Assembly (NCBI GenBank): GCA_942493335.1
Contig: OW818693.1
Location: 2,976,001-3,040,000 of the forward strand
DNA length: 64,000 nucleotides
Source of the DNA: JAEWSN01 sp942493335
GTDB taxonomy: Bacteria > Bacillota > Clostridia > DSM-8532
Reading direction: 5' to 3'
Shown here piece by piece: positions 9,195-17,897 of the stretch. The position numbers were made by a program, and so were the translations under genes. The stretch's first letter is position 1; the number at the start of each line of letters is the position of its first letter. The notes below the pieces were generated by a model, which saw only the letters and a list, made by a program, of their open reading frames with translations, did no database searches and was not told the origin of the DNA.

Positions 9195-9485
9195 TCATGG
9201 AACCGGATCGTAGCCCCCGGGATGATAGGGATGACAGCGCAGGATTCTGCGGAAGGCCATCCAGGAACCCTTGAGCGCTCCGTATTTGGTGACCGCATCC
9301 ACGGCATATTGCGAGCAGGTCGGATAAAACCGGCAGGATGGGGCTCCCTTGAGCGGTGACAGATATTTGCGGTATCCATGGAGAAGAAACAGGACAAACT
9401 TTTTTGCCACGTTGCCTTTCCCGCCCGACTTCACATCCTGCGGGCCTTCCCTCTTCAAAAACGGCGCCGGGAGTCCCGCCGTCAC
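9195..9485 (-). CDS. yidD: Membrane protein insertion efficiency factor YidD
   Basis: Small membrane-associated protein that assists YidC-dependent insertion. The conserved core is complete: YRKYLSPLKGAPSCRFYPTC, then a downstream RRILRCHPYHPGGYDPVP with the family cysteines. The longest form starts with GTG at 9485, has GGAAGGG upstream and overlaps the rnpA stop (GTGA), giving 96 residues. A second GTG at 9410 with GGGAAAGG upstream would give about 71 residues, closer to the usual 70-85. The first 25 residues are not conserved, so the shorter start is possible. It lies between rnpA and yidC, the standard position. Confidence 0.9.
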   Translation of the reverse strand: MTAGLPAPFLKREGPQDVKSGGKGNVAKKFVLFLLHGYRKYLSPLKGAPSCRFYPTCSQYAVDAVTKYGALKGSWMAFRRILRCHPYHPGGYDPVP

Positions 9486-9928
9486 CGGTCGGACCCTTCC
9501 GGCGCCTGGTCTTTCGGTTCAAAGCCGGCGGACTTTTCCGTTGCCGGACCATCCCCGACGGATTTTCCTTCCGTATGTTTCGGGTCCGCGGATTTCTCCA
9601 GCAGGCCAAGGCGACCGAACAAATACCGCAGTTCCTTGCCCACGCTGACGAGACCTGCGGTTTCTTCAGCCTTGCGCGCCACAATAACAATATCCCTGCC
9701 GTTTGGCAGGGAGGAAATCATGCCTCTGAGGTTTTCACGGATCAAGCGCCGCATGCGGTTCCGCACGACGGACTTGCCGACTTTTTTGCTGGTGGTGATG
9801 CCGAGCCGCAGTTGACCCGAACGGTTCGGCATCACGTAGACCACGAGGGTGCGGGAGGAGGCATACTTGCCCCGCCCGTAAACCCGCTGGAACTCATAGT
9901 TCATTTTCAATGTCGGCAGTTTGCCCAT
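9482..9928 (-). CDS. rnpA: Ribonuclease P protein component
   Basis: Protein subunit of RNase P, which binds the catalytic RNA and helps cleave the 5' leader of pre-tRNAs. The RNR signature KKVGKSVVRNRMRRLIRE is present near residues 48-65, with the N-terminal YEFQRVYGRGK strand. The product is 148 residues against the usual 110-120; the last 35 or so residues (acidic, Gly/Pro/Ser-rich, ending EGSDR) are an extension of unknown use that also overlaps the yidD start. It follows rpmH after a short terminator-like hairpin, an arrangement that lowers rnpA expression relative to L34 in other bacteria. Confidence 0.94.
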   Translation of the reverse strand: MGKLPTLKMNYEFQRVYGRGKYASSRTLVVYVMPNRSGQLRLGITTSKKVGKSVVRNRMRRLIRENLRGMISSLPNGRDIVIVARKAEETAGLVSVGKELRYLFGRLGLLEKSADPKHTEGKSVGDGPATEKSAGFEPKDQAPEGSDR

Positions 9929-9943
9929 TCCTGGCTTTCCCGT

Positions 9944-9974
9944 GAAAGAAAAAAGACCACTTTACGCGGTCTTT
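9944..9974 (-). terminator. Attenuator-type terminator between rpmH and rnpA
   Basis: On the minus strand AAAGACC (9968-9974) pairs with GGTCTTT (9952-9958) across a 9-nt loop and the stem runs into a T-rich tract. It begins inside the rpmH stop codon. It probably reduces read-through from the abundant rpmH message into rnpA. Confidence 0.65.
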
Positions 9975-10107
9975 ATGCAGTTAGCTTCTTTCTGCCCTTC
10001 AATCTTCTTCTGGCGAGAACTTTTTGTCCGTTGGCTGTTTTCATTCTCTTGCGGAATCCGTGTTCCTTCTTCCGCTGCCGCTTCTTCGGCTGATAAGTAC
10101 GAAGCAT
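9973..10107 (-). CDS. rpmH: 50S ribosomal protein L34
   Basis: Ribosomal protein L34, 44 residues, full length. It starts MLRTYQPKKRQRKKEHGFRK and ends with the family's ARRRLKGRKKLTA. The ATG at 10107 is preceded by GGGGGTG; the longer in-frame start at 10170 lies in the promoter region and is rejected. First gene of the leftward rpmH-rnpA-yidD-yidC-jag operon and divergent from dnaA. Confidence 0.97.
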   Translation of the reverse strand: MLRTYQPKKRQRKKEHGFRKRMKTANGQKVLARRRLKGRKKLTA

Positions 10108-10171
10108 TGTGACACCCCCATTCGCCCCGTGTCGTTTATATACACGCGTAATTTTCAAGACACCAGCCATA

Positions 10172-10201
10172 ATTATATACTGGGATCCATTGACTCGTCA
10201 A
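10172..10201 (-). promoter_or_regulatory. Sigma-A-type promoter of rpmH
   Basis: On the minus strand TTGACG (10196-10201) and TATAAT (10172-10177) are separated by 18 bp, about 65 bp upstream of the rpmH start. A strong promoter is expected for L34. Confidence 0.75.
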
Positions 10202-10231
10202 GCCGGCATGCATTTCCCGGCGTCATGACGT

Positions 10232-10260
10232 TTGAAACACCCGTTGAAGTCTGATATGAT
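10232..10260 (+). promoter_or_regulatory. Sigma-A-type promoter of dnaA
   Basis: TTGAAA (10232-10237) and TATGAT (10255-10260) are separated by exactly 17 bp. Transcription would start near 10267 and give a leader of about 170 nt before dnaA. I saw no consensus DnaA box in the rpmH-dnaA spacer. Confidence 0.7.
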
Positions 10261-10434
10261 ATTGTGTACGGTCGGCCGTTCCCTTCTCTGTCGTGGAACC
10301 CTTCCGCAACAAGTTTTTTGGCTTTGTCCCTGTCATCCCGCAGGGCTTCGTGTTTCCGGCCATCGGCCCCTGGTCTTTCCGAAGTTTTGATTGCGATAGC
10401 ATGGGAATCCGAGCTATTTTTTGGAGGCGTTTGC

Positions 10435-11766
10435 ATGTCATCAGTGGAAGTGAGGGGCCTTTGGGAAGAATCCGTGAAGCTGATCCGGGAAGAAATGCCC
10501 GGTGTCAGTTTCAATACCTGGATTGAACCCATCCGCCCGGTATCCTTGGAAAAGAATGTCCTTTTATTGGAAGCGCCGACCGAATTCAACATGGGCATCA
10601 TCAATTCGCGTTACCGCGAACTGATCCGCAATGCCGTCAAAATCGTCACGAACCGCATGCTTGACATCGAACTGATGGTCAAGTCAGGCGAATCCCCAGC
10701 GCAAAAGCAGATGGAAGCGGAAGATGCACCTGCCTGGTCTTCCATCCTCAATCCCAAGTATACGTTTGAAACCTACGTCAAGGGCAGCGGCAACCAGCTT
10801 GCCCATGCCGCCTCCCTCGCCGTCGCGGAAGCACCGGCCCTTGCGTACAATCCCCTGTTCATCTATGGCGGCGTCGGTCTGGGCAAGACACATCTGATGC
10901 ATGCCATCGGCCACTACATCCTCAACCAGAACCCGAACGCGAAGGTGCTCTACACGTCGTCGGAAAAATTCACGAACGAGCTCATCAACGCCATAAAGGA
11001 CGACCGGAACGAGGAATTCCGCAACAAATACAGGAATATCGACGTTCTGCTCATCGACGACATCCAGTTCATCGCCGGCAAGGAACGGACACAGCAGGAG
11101 TTTTTCCATACTTTCAACGCACTGTATGAAATGAACAAACAGATCGTCGTCACCTCGGACAAACCACCGAAGGAAATCTCCACGCTGGAGGAACGCATGC
11201 GTTCCCGCTTCGAATGGGGGCTCATCGCAGACATCCAGGCACCGGACATCGAAACCCGTATCGCCATCCTTCGCAAGAAATCACAAATGGAACGGTACGA
11301 TATTCCGAATGACGTACTGGTCTACATCGCCGACAATATCGATTCAAACATCCGCGAACTGGAAGGTGCCCTGAACCGCATCATCGCGTATTCCTCCCTC
11401 ACGGGCAGCGCCATCTCCCTCGAAATGGCCCGCGAATGCCTCAAGCAGATCATTTCTGGCAATGCCACCGCCAATGTCAGCCCGGAATCCATCATGAAGG
11501 TGGTTTCCCGCTATTATGACGTGGCGCCGGATCAGATGCTCTCCCAGAAACGCTCGCGGGACATCGCGTTCCCGCGCCAGGTAGCCATGTATCTGTGCAG
11601 GGATCTGACCGGCATGTCCCTGCCCCGGATCGGACAATTCTTCGGCGGACGTGACCATACCACCGTCATGCATGCCTGCGAGAAAATCCAGGAAGAGTTG
11701 GAGAGAAGTTCTGAGTTGAAGCGTGCAACCGTCGAAATGAAACGAAACATTACGGGGAAGGGATGA
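10435..11766 (+). CDS. dnaA: Chromosomal replication initiator protein DnaA
   Basis: AAA+ initiator that binds DnaA boxes and opens oriC. The 443-residue protein has domain I (about 1-80, with VSFNTWIEPI), a short linker, the ATPase domain with Walker A GGVGLGKT (145-152) and Walker B VLLIDDIQF, and the DNA-binding domain IV with the signature GRDHTTVMHACEKI near the C-terminus. The ATG at 10435 has GGAGG seven bases upstream; an in-frame ORF from 10264 lacks family similarity upstream of this point. It is followed by the oriC spacer and dnaN, the standard order. Confidence 0.98.
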   Translation: MSSVEVRGLWEESVKLIREEMPGVSFNTWIEPIRPVSLEKNVLLLEAPTEFNMGIINSRYRELIRNAVKIVTNRMLDIELMVKSGESPAQKQMEAEDAPAWSSILNPKYTFETYVKGSGNQLAHAASLAVAEAPALAYNPLFIYGGVGLGKTHLMHAIGHYILNQNPNAKVLYTSSEKFTNELINAIKDDRNEEFRNKYRNIDVLLIDDIQFIAGKERTQQEFFHTFNALYEMNKQIVVTSDKPPKEISTLEERMRSRFEWGLIADIQAPDIETRIAILRKKSQMERYDIPNDVLVYIADNIDSNIRELEGALNRIIAYSSLTGSAISLEMARECLKQIISGNATANVSPESIMKVVSRYYDVAPDQMLSQKRSRDIAFPRQVAMYLCRDLTGMSLPRIGQFFGGRDHTTVMHACEKIQEELERSSELKRATVEMKRNITGKG

Positions 11767-12107
11767 TTCCTTGCCTGTCGATACATACTTGCCTGTACGC
11801 TGCCCAAAGATAATGAAAGTTGTCGAATTTAGTCGATTATCCACAGGCCCTGTGGATATGTGGACAAATACCCTGGGGACAACACAGGTCGATTTATCCC
11901 TGGGGATGAATCGTTGAAAACCGGAACAAGCCGCACACAGATCCATCAACAGGCCAGATCAGCCCGACATGCCGCTTTGAACCACTTATCAACAGAATTC
12001 ACAGCCCTTATGATGATGGCTGTGATATACCTAAGGAAAGAAACCCACCGGAAAACCGGACTTGAAATACCGCCAACACCCCATCAAAACGCAGGAGGTC
12101 CCCGCAT
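11767..12107 (+). other. oriC: Replication origin (oriC) spacer with DnaA boxes
   Basis: The dnaA-dnaN spacer holds a perfect DnaA box TTATCCACA (11837-11845) and near-consensus boxes TGTGGATAT (11851-11859), TGTGGACAA (11859-11867) and TTATCAACA (11986-11994). The first two form an inverted repeat of 10 bp arms around one base (11838-11858). An AT-richer segment with TGATGATGG and GATATAC follows near 12008-12030 and may contribute to unwinding. No other gene is seen in the spacer. Minimal origin limits are inferred. Confidence 0.75.
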
Positions 12108-13202
12108 ATGAAAGCGCTCATCCAGAAACAGCAGCTGATGGATGCCATCAACATGGTACAGAAAGCCGTCATGCAAAAGGCTACGCTTCCCGTGCTGGAA
12201 GGCATTTACATTGAAGCCGGCGAGCAGCTTACGCTGATCGGCAACTGTTTCGAACTCGGCATCGCATGCACCGTGGATGCGGACATTCGTGAAAAGGGAG
12301 CCATTGTCATCCACGCGCGCATGTTCGGCGAAATCATCAGGCGCCTTCCTGATGCCATCATTTCCATTGAGGTGAATGGTGGCAAGGTAAAGATCGAATG
12401 CATGAATTCCTTTTTCGAGATCAAGGGAATGGAGGCGGAAAGCTACCCGTTGCCTCCCACGTATCAGGAGGATATGGCCGTATCCCTGTCGCAGGGAGTC
12501 CTGCGTGACATGATCCGTCAGACACTGTTCGCCGTCAGTCAGGACGAGAACAGGCGCATCATGACCGGAATCCTGCTTGAGACGAAAGAAGGGGCCATGT
12601 CCCTGGTGGCTTTGGATGGATTCCGCATGGCGGTCAGCAGAACCCTGCTCAAGCAGAATGAATCGATGCGTGTGGTTTTGCCGGGAAAGAACATGTCGGA
12701 AATCCACAAGATTCTGGAAAGCGGAGAAGAAGAGGTCCGAATCATCAAGACCGGCAGCATGGTCGCTTTTGAAATGAAGAACTGCCGTATCGTGTCAAAA
12801 ACCATCGATGGTGAGTTCATGAACTACAACGGATATATCCCGACACAATACGAAACGGTGATCGTTGTCAATCGCAGGGAGCTCGAGGACAGCCTTGAAA
12901 GGGCCTCTCTGATCACCAGCGACGACAAGAGGTATCCGGTGCGTCTGAATATCGTCGGAGACAACATGACCGTGTTTTCAGCCGCGGAGATGGGAAGTTC
13001 GAAGGAAGACATATCCGTCCGCAACGAAGGCGGCGATCTGCAGATCGGTTTCAATCCGAAATTCCTGATTGATGCATTGAAGGTCATTCCGGATGACAAT
13101 ATCAGAATCTCGTTCAACTCGCAGATCGGGCCTGCCATCCTGAATCCCATAGAAGGCGACCGGTATCTGTACCTCGTCCTTCCCGTACGCATCAAAGCCT
13201 GA
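12108..13202 (+). CDS. dnaN: DNA polymerase III beta subunit (sliding clamp)
   Basis: Ring-shaped clamp that tethers DNA polymerase III and other partners to DNA. The 364-residue length fits three clamp subdomains. Recognisable segments are QKAVMQKATLPVLEGIYIEA near the start, VALDGFRMAV in the middle, and the C-terminal NPKFLIDALKVI and YLVLPVR. The ATG has AGGAGG upstream. It is followed by the S4-domain gene after a 113-bp spacer in which I see no further gene. Confidence 0.98.
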   Translation: MKALIQKQQLMDAINMVQKAVMQKATLPVLEGIYIEAGEQLTLIGNCFELGIACTVDADIREKGAIVIHARMFGEIIRRLPDAIISIEVNGGKVKIECMNSFFEIKGMEAESYPLPPTYQEDMAVSLSQGVLRDMIRQTLFAVSQDENRRIMTGILLETKEGAMSLVALDGFRMAVSRTLLKQNESMRVVLPGKNMSEIHKILESGEEEVRIIKTGSMVAFEMKNCRIVSKTIDGEFMNYNGYIPTQYETVIVVNRRELEDSLERASLITSDDKRYPVRLNIVGDNMTVFSAAEMGSSKEDISVRNEGGDLQIGFNPKFLIDALKVIPDDNIRISFNSQIGPAILNPIEGDRYLYLVLPVRIKA

Positions 13203-13315
13203 AAGAGGGAAAAAATTGTCGGGTCGGATCATGGATGTGGATCGTTCGGCAACGATGCATGGAAAGTGCGTAAGCGGATGGGTCATGTCTGTGAATGGCC
13301 ACCTGGGAGGAACAT

Positions 13316-13531
13316 ATGCAGACCATAGAAATCCATACGGAATACATCAAGCTGGACCAGTTCCTGAAACTCGCTGAAGTTGTCTCATCGGGCGGAGAAG
13401 CCCGATTCTACATTCAGGAGAATCCGATTCTTGTGAATGGGGAACCGGAAGAACGACGCGGAAGAAAACTGCGCCCGGGCGATGTTGTGAAGGTCCCGGA
13501 AGGATCGTTCACCATCAGCCAGGCAGGGTAA
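13316..13531 (+). CDS. yaaA: S4-domain RNA-binding protein (YaaA/RlbA type)
   Basis: Small S4-domain protein conserved between dnaN and recF in Bacillota. At 71 residues it has the S4 core IKLDQFLKLAEVVSSGGEAR, the turn ILVNGEPEERRGRKLRPGDV, and a final beta strand. The ATG at 13316 has GGAGG five bases upstream; an upstream in-frame start at 13295 is not needed. It lies 5 bp from recF, so the two are likely co-transcribed. RNA binding is inferred from the fold; the target is unknown. Confidence 0.92.
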   Translation: MQTIEIHTEYIKLDQFLKLAEVVSSGGEARFYIQENPILVNGEPEERRGRKLRPGDVVKVPEGSFTISQAG

Positions 13532-13536
13532 AAGTT

Positions 13537-14652
13537 GTGAAGCTGGATATGCTTTCGCTCAGCCAATTCAGGAATTATGCGGATCAGGCAATCCATTTCG
13601 GCCCGGGCATCAACATTCTGTATGGAGACAATGCCCAGGGAAAAACGAACATCATCGAGGCGATCCATCTGATTGGGACTGGGAAATCCCATCGGACAAA
13701 GCATCTCGCCGATTTGATCCGCCATGGCGGGGATTTGTTCACCCTTGAGGCTGACATTCTCGACACGGAACGAGAAAAGCATATCCTGCTCGCATATGAT
13801 CGGAAAAACGGAAAAAGGATGCTCCTCAACGAGGTACCGAGGACGAGATGGTCCGATTTGCTCGGAATGATGCACGTCCTGCTGTTTTCTCCTGAAACGA
13901 TGGATGTCGTAAAAGGCGGACCTGGTGAACGCAGGCGTTTCGTCGACATCCTTCTGTGCCAGCTGGACGCCAGATATCTGAGGGCCCTCCAGCAATATAC
14001 CGCCATACTGCGGAACAAGTCCGCCGCATTGCGGAATCATGGAGGATTTGATCGATACCGGGACATGTTGCCTGTCTGGAATGAAGGAATGGCAAATGCG
14101 GGTGCAATGGTAGCGATCAGAAGAATGAAGGCGGTTTCAAGGCTACAGGAACTTGCGAACAGGGAATTGTCAGTGATTTCGGGAGGAAGGGAATCCCTTG
14201 CCCTCACCCTGCAGACTTTTACCGGAAAAGAGAACGTGCAGGATTTTGAAGAGGCTCGAGGAATGCTGCAGGAAAAACTCACACGCGTCGCCGGCCGGGA
14301 AGAGGCGTCAGGGATGTGTCTGGCAGGCATTCATCGTGACGAAATCCAAGTGGAGATCAACGAGAATGTGGCGCGAACCTTTGCTTCACAAGGACAGCAG
14401 AGATCCATCGCGTTGTCTCTCATTCTGGCTGCCATGAATCTGTACCGGGAAGAGTCCGGAGAGATGCCCATCCTGTTGCTGGATGATGTGATGAGCGAGC
14501 TGGATCCGCACAGGCAGGAGTATTTGCTGGCCATGCTGGAGCAAACACAGACCTTCATCACCACGACGGACCGGACGGAATTCATGACACGATTCCGGGA
14601 AGATACGGCGTATCTGGAAGTAAGGGATGGAACGGTGACCCGGGTGGACTAG
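13537..14652 (+). CDS. recF: DNA replication and repair protein RecF
   Basis: SMC-like ATPase that helps load RecA at gaps. The 371-residue product begins MKLDMLSLSQFRNY, typical of RecF, with Walker A YGDNAQGKTN near residue 29. It has the signature region FASQGQQRSIALSLILA and Walker B PILLLDDVMSELD. The start codon is GTG, chosen because it gives the conserved N-terminus; the ribosome binding site is weak and translation may be coupled to the S4 gene 5 bp upstream. Confidence 0.97.
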   Translation: MKLDMLSLSQFRNYADQAIHFGPGINILYGDNAQGKTNIIEAIHLIGTGKSHRTKHLADLIRHGGDLFTLEADILDTEREKHILLAYDRKNGKRMLLNEVPRTRWSDLLGMMHVLLFSPETMDVVKGGPGERRRFVDILLCQLDARYLRALQQYTAILRNKSAALRNHGGFDRYRDMLPVWNEGMANAGAMVAIRRMKAVSRLQELANRELSVISGGRESLALTLQTFTGKENVQDFEEARGMLQEKLTRVAGREEASGMCLAGIHRDEIQVEINENVARTFASQGQQRSIALSLILAAMNLYREESGEMPILLLDDVMSELDPHRQEYLLAMLEQTQTFITTTDRTEFMTRFREDTAYLEVRDGTVTRVD

Positions 14653-14715
14653 GAAGGCTGATGATCCAAACCCTGCAGTTTCTGGCAGGGGATTGGTCTC
14701 CGGACTGTCGATTTC

Positions 14716-14744
14716 TTGACCCTCCTGATGAAAAAAGGTACAAT
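14716..14744 (+). promoter_or_regulatory. Sigma-A-type promoter of remB
   Basis: TTGACC (14716-14721) and TACAAT (14739-14744) with a 17-bp spacer lie 35 bp before the remB start, so remB (and perhaps gyrB) has a promoter separate from dnaA. Confidence 0.65.
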
Positions 14745-14778
14745 TGGAACTTGGACAAGGAAGAAACGGCGGTGGGAT

Positions 14779-15051
14779 ATGTTCATCCATATTGGCGGCG
14801 ATGTCACCATTTTCTTAAAGGATCTCATCGCCATCATGGACCTGGAGAAAGCGACCGTCCTGCAGGATACCCGGAATTTCCTTAAAACAGCAGAAGATGA
14901 AGGATTTGTCATGACCATCGGAGATGAGATGCCGAAATCCTTTGTGCTGGTGGACATGGAATACCGCTATCAGGTCTATCTTTCCCCCATAGCACCGTCC
15001 ACCCTGCTCAAGCGCTGTCAGCGTGTGCAGGAGGGTAAGGTGATGATTTGA
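14779..15051 (+). CDS. remB: Extracellular matrix/regulatory protein RemB-like (DUF370)
   Basis: Small DUF370 protein, 90 residues, starting MFIHIGGDVTIFLKDLIAIM as in the YaaB/RemB group found between recF and gyrB. The related RemA is a DNA-binding regulator of matrix genes; the role of RemB is less clear. The start at 14779 is set by this conserved N-terminus; the ribosome binding site (GGTGGGAT) is poor. The 169-bp spacer to gyrB shows no other gene. Confidence 0.9.
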   Translation: MFIHIGGDVTIFLKDLIAIMDLEKATVLQDTRNFLKTAEDEGFVMTIGDEMPKSFVLVDMEYRYQVYLSPIAPSTLLKRCQRVQEGKVMI

Positions 15052-15220
15052 GCCAGGTTCCAGTGAACCCTTTGCTGCAATGCACGGTGCTTTGAGCGAA
15101 TGGGAAGCTGAACGCGATAGAACGGCCAGGCATGCATATGGCCGGAATGTCTGTACAGGCATTCGAGAAATGGACCCGGATGGCAAGACCGGATGGGTGA
15201 TAACCGGAGGATGAGGACAC

Positions 15221-17152
15221 ATGACGGATCAAGTACAGAACAACGCCGTATACGGCGAAGATCAGATTCAGGTGCTGGAAGGACTGGAAGCAGTCCGTAA
15301 ACGTCCCGGCATGTATATCGGTTCCACGTCTTCCCGCGGGTTGCATCACCTTGTCTATGAAATTGTGGACAACAGCATCGACGAAGCCCTTCAAGGTTTT
15401 TGCGATCACATCCAGGTCAGCATCAATGCGGACAACAGCATTACGGTCGTGGACAACGGCCGTGGCATTCCGGTCGGACGTCATGCAAAGATGGGCATTT
15501 CCACACTGGAAGTTGTCCATACCGTTTTGCATGCAGGCGGTAAATTTGGTGGCGAGGGATACAAGGTTTCCGGCGGACTTCACGGTGTTGGCGCGTCCGT
15601 TGTCAATGCGCTGTCAGAGTGGATGGTTGTTGATGTAAGCCGTGAAGGCATGATCCATCGCCAAAGATATGAGCGTGGGGTTCCTGTCACGGCTGTTACG
15701 GATATCGAGCCGACGGAACTGACCGGCACCAAGACAACGTTCAAACCGGATACAACGATTTTCGATGAAACAGAATACGAATATCCCGTCATCCTGAACC
15801 GTTTCCGGGAAATCGCCTTTCTGAACCGGAATGTGACCATATCCCTCACTGACCTTCGCAGCGAGGAACCGGAGTCCGTCACGTTGCATTACGAGGGCGG
15901 TATCATGTCGTTCGTCGAATACATCAACAAGAACAAAGAAATCATCCATCCTGAAGTTCTTTATTTCTCCGGCACGAAGGAAAATGCGGACATAGAGATC
16001 GCGCTTCAGTATACGGATTCATACAATGAGAACGTATACAGTTACGCCAACAACATCCCGACGACTGAAGGCGGTACGCATATGACCGGCTTCAAGACTG
16101 GCATCACGAAAGTCATCAATGATTATGCAAGGAAGATCGGCACGCTGAAGGAAGCGGACAAGAATCTTTCCGGTGAGGACGTCCGGGAAGGAATGACTGC
16201 CATCGTCAACATCAAGCTGCAGGAGCCGCAGTTCGAAGGGCAGACGAAGACGAAGCTCGGCAATGCGGACATCAGAGGATTTACCGAAAACGTGGTGACG
16301 GAGAAGCTTGCCTACATCTTCGAGGAAAACCCGAAGATGGCGAAAATCATCGTAGAAAAATCCATTCTCTCCTTCCGTGCCAGGGAAGCTGCACGAAAAG
16401 CAAGGGAATTGACGAAAAGGAAATCTGCGCTGGAATCCAGTTCCCTTCCCGGGAAATTGGCGGATTGCCAGGAGCGGGATCCAAGCAAGTGTGAGATTTT
16501 CATCGTCGAGGGAGACTCGGCCGGTGGCTCCGCGAAGCAAGGACGGGATCGAAAGACACAGGCCATTCTGCCTCTGTGGGGTAAGATGCTGAATGTCGAA
16601 AAGTCCCGCGAAGACAAAGTCTACGGAAACGAGAAGCTTTCTCCTGTCATTACAGCTTTGGGAACCGGCATCGGAGAAGATTTCGATGTGAACCGGTTGC
16701 GTTATCACAAGGTCATCATCATGGCCGACGCCGACGTGGATGGCTCCCATATCCGTACGCTGCTGCTCACCTTCTTCTATCGCTACATGCGCCCCCTGGT
16801 GGACGGCGGATTCGTCTATATCGCCCAGCCGCCGCTTTTCAAGGTCAAGCGGAACAAGGAAGAACACTATGTGTACAATGAACGGGATCTGGTCAAGCTC
16901 ATGAAGGAAAAAAACTGGAACAAGGAAGACAACGCCTTCAGCATGCAGCGGTATAAAGGTCTCGGTGAAATGAACGCCGAACAACTCTGGGAAACAACGA
17001 TGAATCCGGATTCCCGCATCATCAAGCGGGTAGGCAGTGAGGACGGGGTCATTACCGATGAAACGCTGACCATTTTGATGGGTGAAAAGGTAGAGCCACG
17101 CAAGGAGTTCATTGCGAAATATGCGAAGACGGTAAGCAATCTGGACATCTGA
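15221..17152 (+). CDS. gyrB: DNA gyrase subunit B
   Basis: ATPase subunit of gyrase. The 643-residue protein has the GHKL ATPase start (YGEDQIQVLEGLEAVRKRPG, then EIVDNSIDEALQG and GGLHGVGASVVNALS). The TOPRIM region has EIFIVEGDSAGGSAKQGRDR and ADADVDGSHIRTLLLT. The C-terminal motif QRYKGLGEMNAEQLW is intact. GGAGG precedes the ATG. gyrA does not follow; instead a terminator and the centromere region come next. Confidence 0.98.
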   Translation: MTDQVQNNAVYGEDQIQVLEGLEAVRKRPGMYIGSTSSRGLHHLVYEIVDNSIDEALQGFCDHIQVSINADNSITVVDNGRGIPVGRHAKMGISTLEVVHTVLHAGGKFGGEGYKVSGGLHGVGASVVNALSEWMVVDVSREGMIHRQRYERGVPVTAVTDIEPTELTGTKTTFKPDTTIFDETEYEYPVILNRFREIAFLNRNVTISLTDLRSEEPESVTLHYEGGIMSFVEYINKNKEIIHPEVLYFSGTKENADIEIALQYTDSYNENVYSYANNIPTTEGGTHMTGFKTGITKVINDYARKIGTLKEADKNLSGEDVREGMTAIVNIKLQEPQFEGQTKTKLGNADIRGFTENVVTEKLAYIFEENPKMAKIIVEKSILSFRAREAARKARELTKRKSALESSSLPGKLADCQERDPSKCEIFIVEGDSAGGSAKQGRDRKTQAILPLWGKMLNVEKSREDKVYGNEKLSPVITALGTGIGEDFDVNRLRYHKVIIMADADVDGSHIRTLLLTFFYRYMRPLVDGGFVYIAQPPLFKVKRNKEEHYVYNERDLVKLMKEKNWNKEDNAFSMQRYKGLGEMNAEQLWETTMNPDSRIIKRVGSEDGVITDETLTILMGEKVEPRKEFIAKYAKTVSNLDI

Positions 17153-17263
17153 TGCAACACGTTCAGACAGTATTCTTCCGAGAGGCAAGTGACACTGATA
17201 GGATTGTATGCTGATATTTGAGGCAGCTAGACGCGTCATCGCACACAGCAACAGAAGGACAAT

Positions 17264-17295
17264 AAGGACCTTCTCCCGAGGGAGAGGGTCCTTTT
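17264..17295 (+). terminator. Intrinsic terminator downstream of gyrB
   Basis: A 13-bp stem with arms 17264-17276 and 17281-17293, starting AAGGACC and ending GGTCCTT, has a CGAG tetraloop and continues into TTTT. It lies about 110 bp after the gyrB stop and is the end of the origin gene cluster. Confidence 0.85.
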
Positions 17296-17326
17296 GCTAT
17301 TCCTTGTGGGTATAGGGATCAGCATA

Positions 17327-17342
17327 TGTTTCACGTGAAACA
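17327..17342. other. parS: parS centromere site 1
   Basis: Exact 16-bp palindrome TGTTTCACGTGAAACA, the ParB (Spo0J) binding site known in Bacillota. It lies downstream of the gyrB terminator and upstream of parA-parB. Confidence 0.95.
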
Positions 17343-17344
17343 TT

Positions 17345-17731
17345 CGTTTATTATCAAGTGGAACTGTCCGCTTTTGATGTGCATAATCAAGTGGCGCCTT
17401 ATTGAACGATTCTCTAGTAGGAATATCAGTTGTTGATTCTTGGGGCAGATCCTTGGTGATTGATTCCAGAGGTAGAGATTTTGGGATTGAGTCATAAATA
17501 GGATTCTTTTTGTGAGATATAGAAGGTGGATCTTCATTGATTGATTCACGAAGCAGACCTCATTTGACTAATTTACAAGCGGACTATTTTGGATAGAGTC
17601 GCAAAGGGATTCGCTAAGGGTGATATTGACGGTGGATCTTCACTGATTGATTCACTGGGGATCTTCTTTGAGTGCTGAAAGGAGGATCTTCATAGACTGA
17701 GTCACAAGGGGATCCTCTTTGGCTGATTCAC
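17345..17731. repeat. Degenerate ~26-bp direct-repeat array between parS sites
   Basis: No gene is seen in this stretch. It is made of imperfect units of about 26 bp. The best copies are at 17525-17549 and 17631-17655 and differ at one base of 25; the core is GGTGGATCTTCA followed by TGATTGATTCAC. Weaker copies start near 17442, 17468, 17550, 17577, 17656, 17680 and 17706. The unit length is not a multiple of three and the frames are broken, so it is not a coding repeat. It lies between parS sites 1 and 2. Confidence 0.7.
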
Positions 17732-17750
17732 GAATTGGCTAGTCCTGGAT

Positions 17751-17766
17751 TGTTTCACGTGAAACA
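17751..17766. other. parS: parS centromere site 2
   Basis: Exact TGTTTCACGTGAAACA palindrome, about 190 bp upstream of parA. Confidence 0.95.
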
Positions 17767-17823
17767 ATGGCTAGATGGGAACAGTAAACGCAGTTATTAT
17801 GCTAGCGAGAAACATCTGACGAT

Positions 17824-17839
17824 TGTTTCACGTGAAACA
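17824..17839. other. parS: parS centromere site 3
   Basis: Exact TGTTTCACGTGAAACA palindrome, 52 bp upstream of the parA -10 element. ParB bound here could repress parAB; that is inference. Confidence 0.95.
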
Positions 17840-17888
17840 ATTTGGTCTGGAGGGACGTTGAGAGCGGTTTATCCCAGTGTCGGGTATG

Positions 17889-17897
17889 TGATATAAT
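17889..17897 (+). promoter_or_regulatory. Extended -10 promoter of parA-parB
   Basis: TG-A-TATAAT forms an extended -10 element; the hexamer 17 bp upstream (TTATCC, 17869-17874) is a weak -35. It is about 60 bp before the parA start. Confidence 0.6.

Noticed and set aside
16019..17251. A 410-codon minus-strand frame antisense to gyrB
   Set aside because: Shadow of gyrB codon bias; no start signal or similarity.
17331..17549. A 72-codon minus-strand frame in the repeat array before parA
   Set aside because: It arises from the degenerate repeats whose unit is not a multiple of three, and lacks a ribosome binding site.
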